DNA from: Rodentibacter mrazii
GTDB lineage: Bacteria; Pseudomonadota; Gammaproteobacteria; Enterobacterales; Pasteurellaceae
NCBI RefSeq assembly: GCF_001998825.1
Contig: NZ_MLHG01000012.1
Coordinates: 1 to 64,000, forward strand
Reading direction: 5' to 3'
Length of the DNA: 64,000 nucleotides
Shown: piece after piece, positions 61,110 through 64,000 of the stretch
How the letters are laid out: the number at the start of each line of letters is the position of its first letter
Position numbering within the stretch: the first letter of the stretch is position 1
The notes under the pieces: model-generated
Databases searched by the model: none
The model's input: the letters and a program-made list of their open reading frames with translations, nothing else
What the model was told of the DNA's origin: nothing
Position numbers and translations under genes: made by a program

Positions 61110-62314
61110 AGCATTATTCCGAAACCCTCATTATCGGTGCGGGTGCCGCAGGTTTATTTTGTGCGGCACAATTAGGAAAATTAGGCAAAGAAGTCACTAT
61201 ACTGGATAACGGTAAAAAAATCGGGCGAAAAATCTTAATGTCCGGCGGTGGTTTTTGCAATTTTACCAATCTTGATGTCACCCCTGCCCACTATCTCTCG
61301 CAAAATCCTCATTTTGTCAAATCAGCCCTTGCACGTTATACCAACTGGGATTTTATTTCGCTCGTGGCTGAATATGGCATTGCCTATCACGAAAAAGAAC
61401 TCGGACAACTTTTTTGTGATGAAGGGGCGGAAAAAATCGTAGAAATGTTGGCAATAGAATGTAAAAAATACCAAGTAAAGATACACTTACGCAGTGAAAT
61501 ATCACAAGTGGAACGCATTGAAAATGATGAAAAAGTACACTTTAGCGTAACCGCAAACGCGATGCAATGGCAGTGTAAAAATTTGGTGATTGCCACTGGT
61601 GGTCTTTCTATGCCGGGGCTTGGTGCAACACCTTTCGGTTACCAAATCGCTGAACAATTTGATATTCCGGTCATTCCACCGAGGGCTAGCCTTGTTCCCT
61701 TTACTTATCATGAAACCGATAAGTTTTTGACCGCACTTTCAGGCATTAGCCTACCCGTTACCATCACCGCAAAATGCGGAAAATCTTTTCACAATCAGCT
61801 GCTTTTCACTCATCGTGGTATTTCCGGCCCTGCCGTATTGCAAATTTCCAATTATTGGAAACCGAATGAAAGCGTGGAAATTGATTTGTTACCAACGCAT
61901 AATTTGGAAGATGAAATCCAGCAAATGAAACAACACTCGCCAAAACTGATGTTAAAAACCGTGCTGACACGTTTACTTCCCAAAAAATTAGTAGAACGTT
62001 GGATCGAACAAGGTTTTATTCAAGATGAAGTGATTGCTAGCCTCAGTAAAGTGCGGCTAAAAAATCTGTTGGATTTGGTTCATCATTGGCAATTTACCCC
62101 CAATGGAACGGAAGGTTATCGCACGGCAGAAGTGACCATGGGCGGTGTCGATACCCACCATATTTCCTCCAAAACGATGGAAAGTCAGCAAGTGAAAGGC
62201 TTATATTTTATCGGCGAAGTACTAGATGTTGTCGGCTGGCTCGGCGGTTACAATTTCCAATGGGCGTGGAGCTCCGCTTATGCTTGTGCTTCTGGAATAA
62301 GGGAAAAAATGTAG
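61106..62314 (+). CDS. BaiN/YhiN-family FAD-dependent oxidoreductase (HI0933 family)
   Basis: Flavoprotein of unsettled function; related proteins are called aminoacetone oxidase-like. The 402 residues open with the FAD-binding LIIGAGAAGLFCAAQLG (near 6-22) and carry GGGFCNFTNL, VIATGGLSMPGLGATPFGYQIA (key residues ATGGLSMPG) and the late YFIGEVLDVVGWLGGYNFQWAWSSA (key residues GEVLDVVGWLGGYN). Start is GTG, overlapping the nrfF stop, so it may be co-transcribed with the nrf genes though no functional link is known. A GGGACAC palindrome overlaps its stop codon. Confidence 0.88.
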   Translation: MKHYSETLIIGAGAAGLFCAAQLGKLGKEVTILDNGKKIGRKILMSGGGFCNFTNLDVTPAHYLSQNPHFVKSALARYTNWDFISLVAEYGIAYHEKELGQLFCDEGAEKIVEMLAIECKKYQVKIHLRSEISQVERIENDEKVHFSVTANAMQWQCKNLVIATGGLSMPGLGATPFGYQIAEQFDIPVIPPRASLVPFTYHETDKFLTALSGISLPVTITAKCGKSFHNQLLFTHRGISGPAVLQISNYWKPNESVEIDLLPTHNLEDEIQQMKQHSPKLMLKTVLTRLLPKKLVERWIEQGFIQDEVIASLSKVRLKNLLDLVHHWQFTPNGTEGYRTAEVTMGGVDTHHISSKTMESQQVKGLYFIGEVLDVVGWLGGYNFQWAWSSAYACASGIREKM

Positions 62315-62337
62315 GGACACACGCAGTGTGTCCCTAC
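62311..62337. repeat. Intergenic palindrome, copy C (complete)
   Basis: GTAGGGACACAC-GCA-GTGTGTCCCTAC, a perfect 12-bp stem with a 3-base loop. It overlaps the TAG stop (62312-62314) of the flavoprotein gene. The GTAG foot followed by a palindrome is reminiscent of REP elements recognised by RAYT-type transposases. No T run follows, so it is a poor terminator. Confidence 0.75.
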
Positions 62338-62422
62338 AAATAACGCCTAAATCGTGTTTCAGTCACTGCGACATAATACCGGCTTTCTACCTCATAAAAC
62401 TTACGGAAAAAAAGCCGCACTT

Positions 62423-63331
62423 TTATTCATCCATATAGCCCAAACTGCGTAATGCACGCTCATCATCCGCCCAGCCTGATTTCACTTTCACCCATAATTC
62501 AAGATGAACTTTGTTATCAAATAAGCGTTCCATATCCGCACGGGCTTCCATACCGATGGTTTTGATTTTTTGTCCTCGAGCACCAATGACCATTTTCTTT
62601 TGTCCTTCACGTTCCACCAAAATCAATCCGTTAATTTCATAAGTACCACGTTCATTCACTTTAAATTGTTCAATTTCAACGGTCACCGAATAAGGCAATT
62701 CTTCACCGGTAAAACGCATCAATTTTTCACGGATAATTTCTGATGCCATAAAACGTTGCGAGCGGTCTGTCACATAATCCTCAGGAAAATGATGTACCCC
62801 TTCACGCAAAGCTGAACGTACAATTCTTTCCAGTTCATGAACATTATTGCCACGTTGGGCTGAAATCGGCACGATATGGGCGAAATCAAATTTTCCGCTT
62901 AATTCAGTGATAAACGGCAATAAATCATCTTTATTTTTGATGTTGTCCACTTTGTTAATCGCCAATACTACCGGCGCTTTCGCGTTGCGAAGTTTGTTTA
63001 GCACCATTTCATCATCGGCATTCCAATGGGTTCCGTCCACCACAAAAATGATAAGATCCACATCGCCAATAGCACTACTTGCCGCACGGTTCATTAAACG
63101 GTTAATGGCACGTTTTTCTTCAATGTGTAACCCCGGAGTATCCACATAAATTTCTTGGTAAGCCCCTTCGGTTTTGATCCCAACAATACGGTGGCGGGTG
63201 GTCTGTGCTTTGCGTGATGTAATTGAGATTTTTTGCCCTAAAATTTTGTTCAAGAGCGTTGATTTCCCCACATTCGGGCGACCTACAATGGCGATAAAGC
63301 CACAATAAGTTTTGTCAAATTGTTCTGTCAT
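62423..63331 (-). CDS. era: GTPase Era
   Basis: Binds 16S rRNA and assists 30S maturation. The 302 residues hold an N-terminal G domain with [18 protein letters not shown] and NKVDN, and a C-terminal KH domain including the conserved VVIG-type loop ([15 protein letters not shown]). Starts 4 bases inside the rnc stop region, the conserved rnc-era operon order. An uptake-like GCCGCACTTTT follows its end. Confidence 0.97.
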   Translation of the reverse strand: MTEQFDKTYCGFIAIVGRPNVGKSTLLNKILGQKISITSRKAQTTRHRIVGIKTEGAYQEIYVDTPGLHIEEKRAINRLMNRAASSAIGDVDLIIFVVDGTHWNADDEMVLNKLRNAKAPVVLAINKVDNIKNKDDLLPFITELSGKFDFAHIVPISAQRGNNVHELERIVRSALREGVHHFPEDYVTDRSQRFMASEIIREKLMRFTGEELPYSVTVEIEQFKVNERGTYEINGLILVEREGQKKMVIGARGQKIKTIGMEARADMERLFDNKVHLELWVKVKSGWADDERALRSLGYMDE

Positions 63332-64000
63332 TTGATGTCCAGTTCTTTTAAAATTTTTTCTGCTGCAGCCTGTTCTGCTTTACGGCGACTTGATCCTTTC
63401 CCCACAAAAGTGCGGTCAATTTTATCCACATTTTTCACTTTGCATTCAACGGTGAAAGTCTGGCAATGGGGTTCACCTTGAATATTCACGACTTTATAAC
63501 TTGGTAATACCAGCCCTTTACCTTGTAAATACTCTTGTAAGCGGGTTTTCGCATCTTTTTGATTATCACCCGGTTTAATTTCTGCCAACAAGGATTGATA
63601 CCAAGTTCGGATCACTTGCGTTGTGAGCATAATACCTTGATCCAACGACATTGCGCCAATAATAGCTTCCACACAGTCCGCAAGAATTGATTCACGGCGA
63701 AAACCACCGCTCTTTAACTCACCTGAACCAAGAGACATATATTCTCCCAGTTCAAACTGACGTGCTAACACCGCTAATGTTTTTTCTCTCACTAAAGTCG
63801 CCCGCATACGACTCAGTTCACCTTCGTTACAATGAGGGAATTGATGATACAAGGCTTCGGCAATCGTGAAATTGAGGATAGAATCGCCCAGAAATTCTAG
63901 GCGTTCATTATGTTTTGTGGCAGCACTTCGGTGGGTGAGTGCTAATTTTAAGAGCGAAATATCCCTAAATTGATAACCGATTTTTCGCTCTAATCTCTCT
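63328..64000 (-). CDS. rnc: Ribonuclease III (start beyond the window)
   Basis: Cleaves double-stranded RNA in rRNA and mRNA processing. The frame is open to the right edge (codons from 63999), reading [11 protein letters not shown], so only about the first seven residues are missing compared with E. coli. The RNase III signature [12 protein letters not shown] (about 63880-63915) and the second acidic helix [16 protein letters not shown] are present. A C-terminal double-stranded RNA-binding domain ([18 protein letters not shown]) ends the protein. Overlaps era by 4 bases. Confidence 0.96.
   Translation of the reverse strand, partial: ERLERKIGYQFRDISLLKLALTHRSAATKHNERLEFLGDSILNFTIAEALYHQFPHCNEGELSRMRATLVREKTLAVLARQFELGEYMSLGSGELKSGGFRRESILADCVEAIIGAMSLDQGIMLTTQVIRTWYQSLLAEIKPGDNQKDAKTRLQEYLQGKGLVLPSYKVVNIQGEPHCQTFTVECKVKNVDKIDRTFVGKGSSRRKAEQAAAEKILKELDIK

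Overview
The window is a piece of chromosome from a member of the Pasteurellaceae. More than 40 copies of the 9-base uptake signal AAGTGCGGT / ACCGCACTT are visible by eye. This is the form used by the Haemophilus influenzae / Aggregatibacter / Pasteurella multocida side of the family. Coding is AT-rich, and many blocks keep an order that, from memory, matches H. influenzae: gmk-rpoZ-spoT-recG-murI-rrn, the six-gene glycogen operon, der, dnaQ/rnhA/ompP2, the nan/sia cluster, coaBC-dut-slmA-crp, radC/rpmB-rpmG-mutM, and era-rnc. I would place it in the Haemophilus/Aggregatibacter group without naming a species.

Layout. Positions 1-220 hold the promoter and leader of an rRNA operon read leftwards; its 16S gene lies beyond the left edge. 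Positions 221-6292 are a leftward housekeeping operon (gmk, rpoZ, spoT, recG, murI). gapA (6541-7560) is followed directly after its stop codon by a 3.4 kb group II intron (7561-10957). The ribozyme core of the intron looks intact, but its reverse transcriptase/maturase gene is broken. The gapA terminator and a long-chain acyl-CoA synthetase follow. Positions 13032-24928 are the leftward glycogen operon malQ-glgB-glgX-glgC-glgA-glgP. Rightward upp, uraA and hda follow, then leftward der.

Between der and two tRNA-Asp genes is a compact locus resembling an Ibs/Sib type I toxin-antitoxin pair. It encodes a 19-residue hydrophobic peptide and has a consensus-like promoter on the opposite strand. 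dnaQ, rnhA and an OmpP2-type porin come next. Positions 33826-45304 form a complete sialic acid uptake and breakdown locus: nanE-nanK-siaR-nanA-nagB-nagA leftward, and siaP-siaQM-nanM plus a GlcNAc-type PTS transporter rightward. The shared control region has a CRP-like site and two near-identical 15-mers. Positions 45755-49059 are coaBC-dut-slmA-yheU-crp (leftward). radC, rpmB-rpmG-mutM and an orphan GT9-like glycosyltransferase follow. Positions 53673-61109 carry a periplasmic nitrite reductase system (nrfABCD) with its dedicated haem-attachment genes (nrfE-, nrfX- and nrfFG-like). A BaiN-family flavoprotein, era and the start-truncated rnc close the window.

Themes. Glycogen, sialic acid and amino-sugar use, nitrite respiration and the crp gene lie within 50 kb, and several promoters carry CRP- or FNR-like sites. 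Uptake signal pairs are repeatedly arranged as hairpins at gene ends. A small family of palindromes built on GGGACAC...GTGTCCC sits in intergenic regions. The regions most worth following up are the group II intron with its oversized 5' part, the Ibs/Sib-like locus, an unassigned structured segment between nagE and crp, and the rpmB leader with mutually exclusive pairings.
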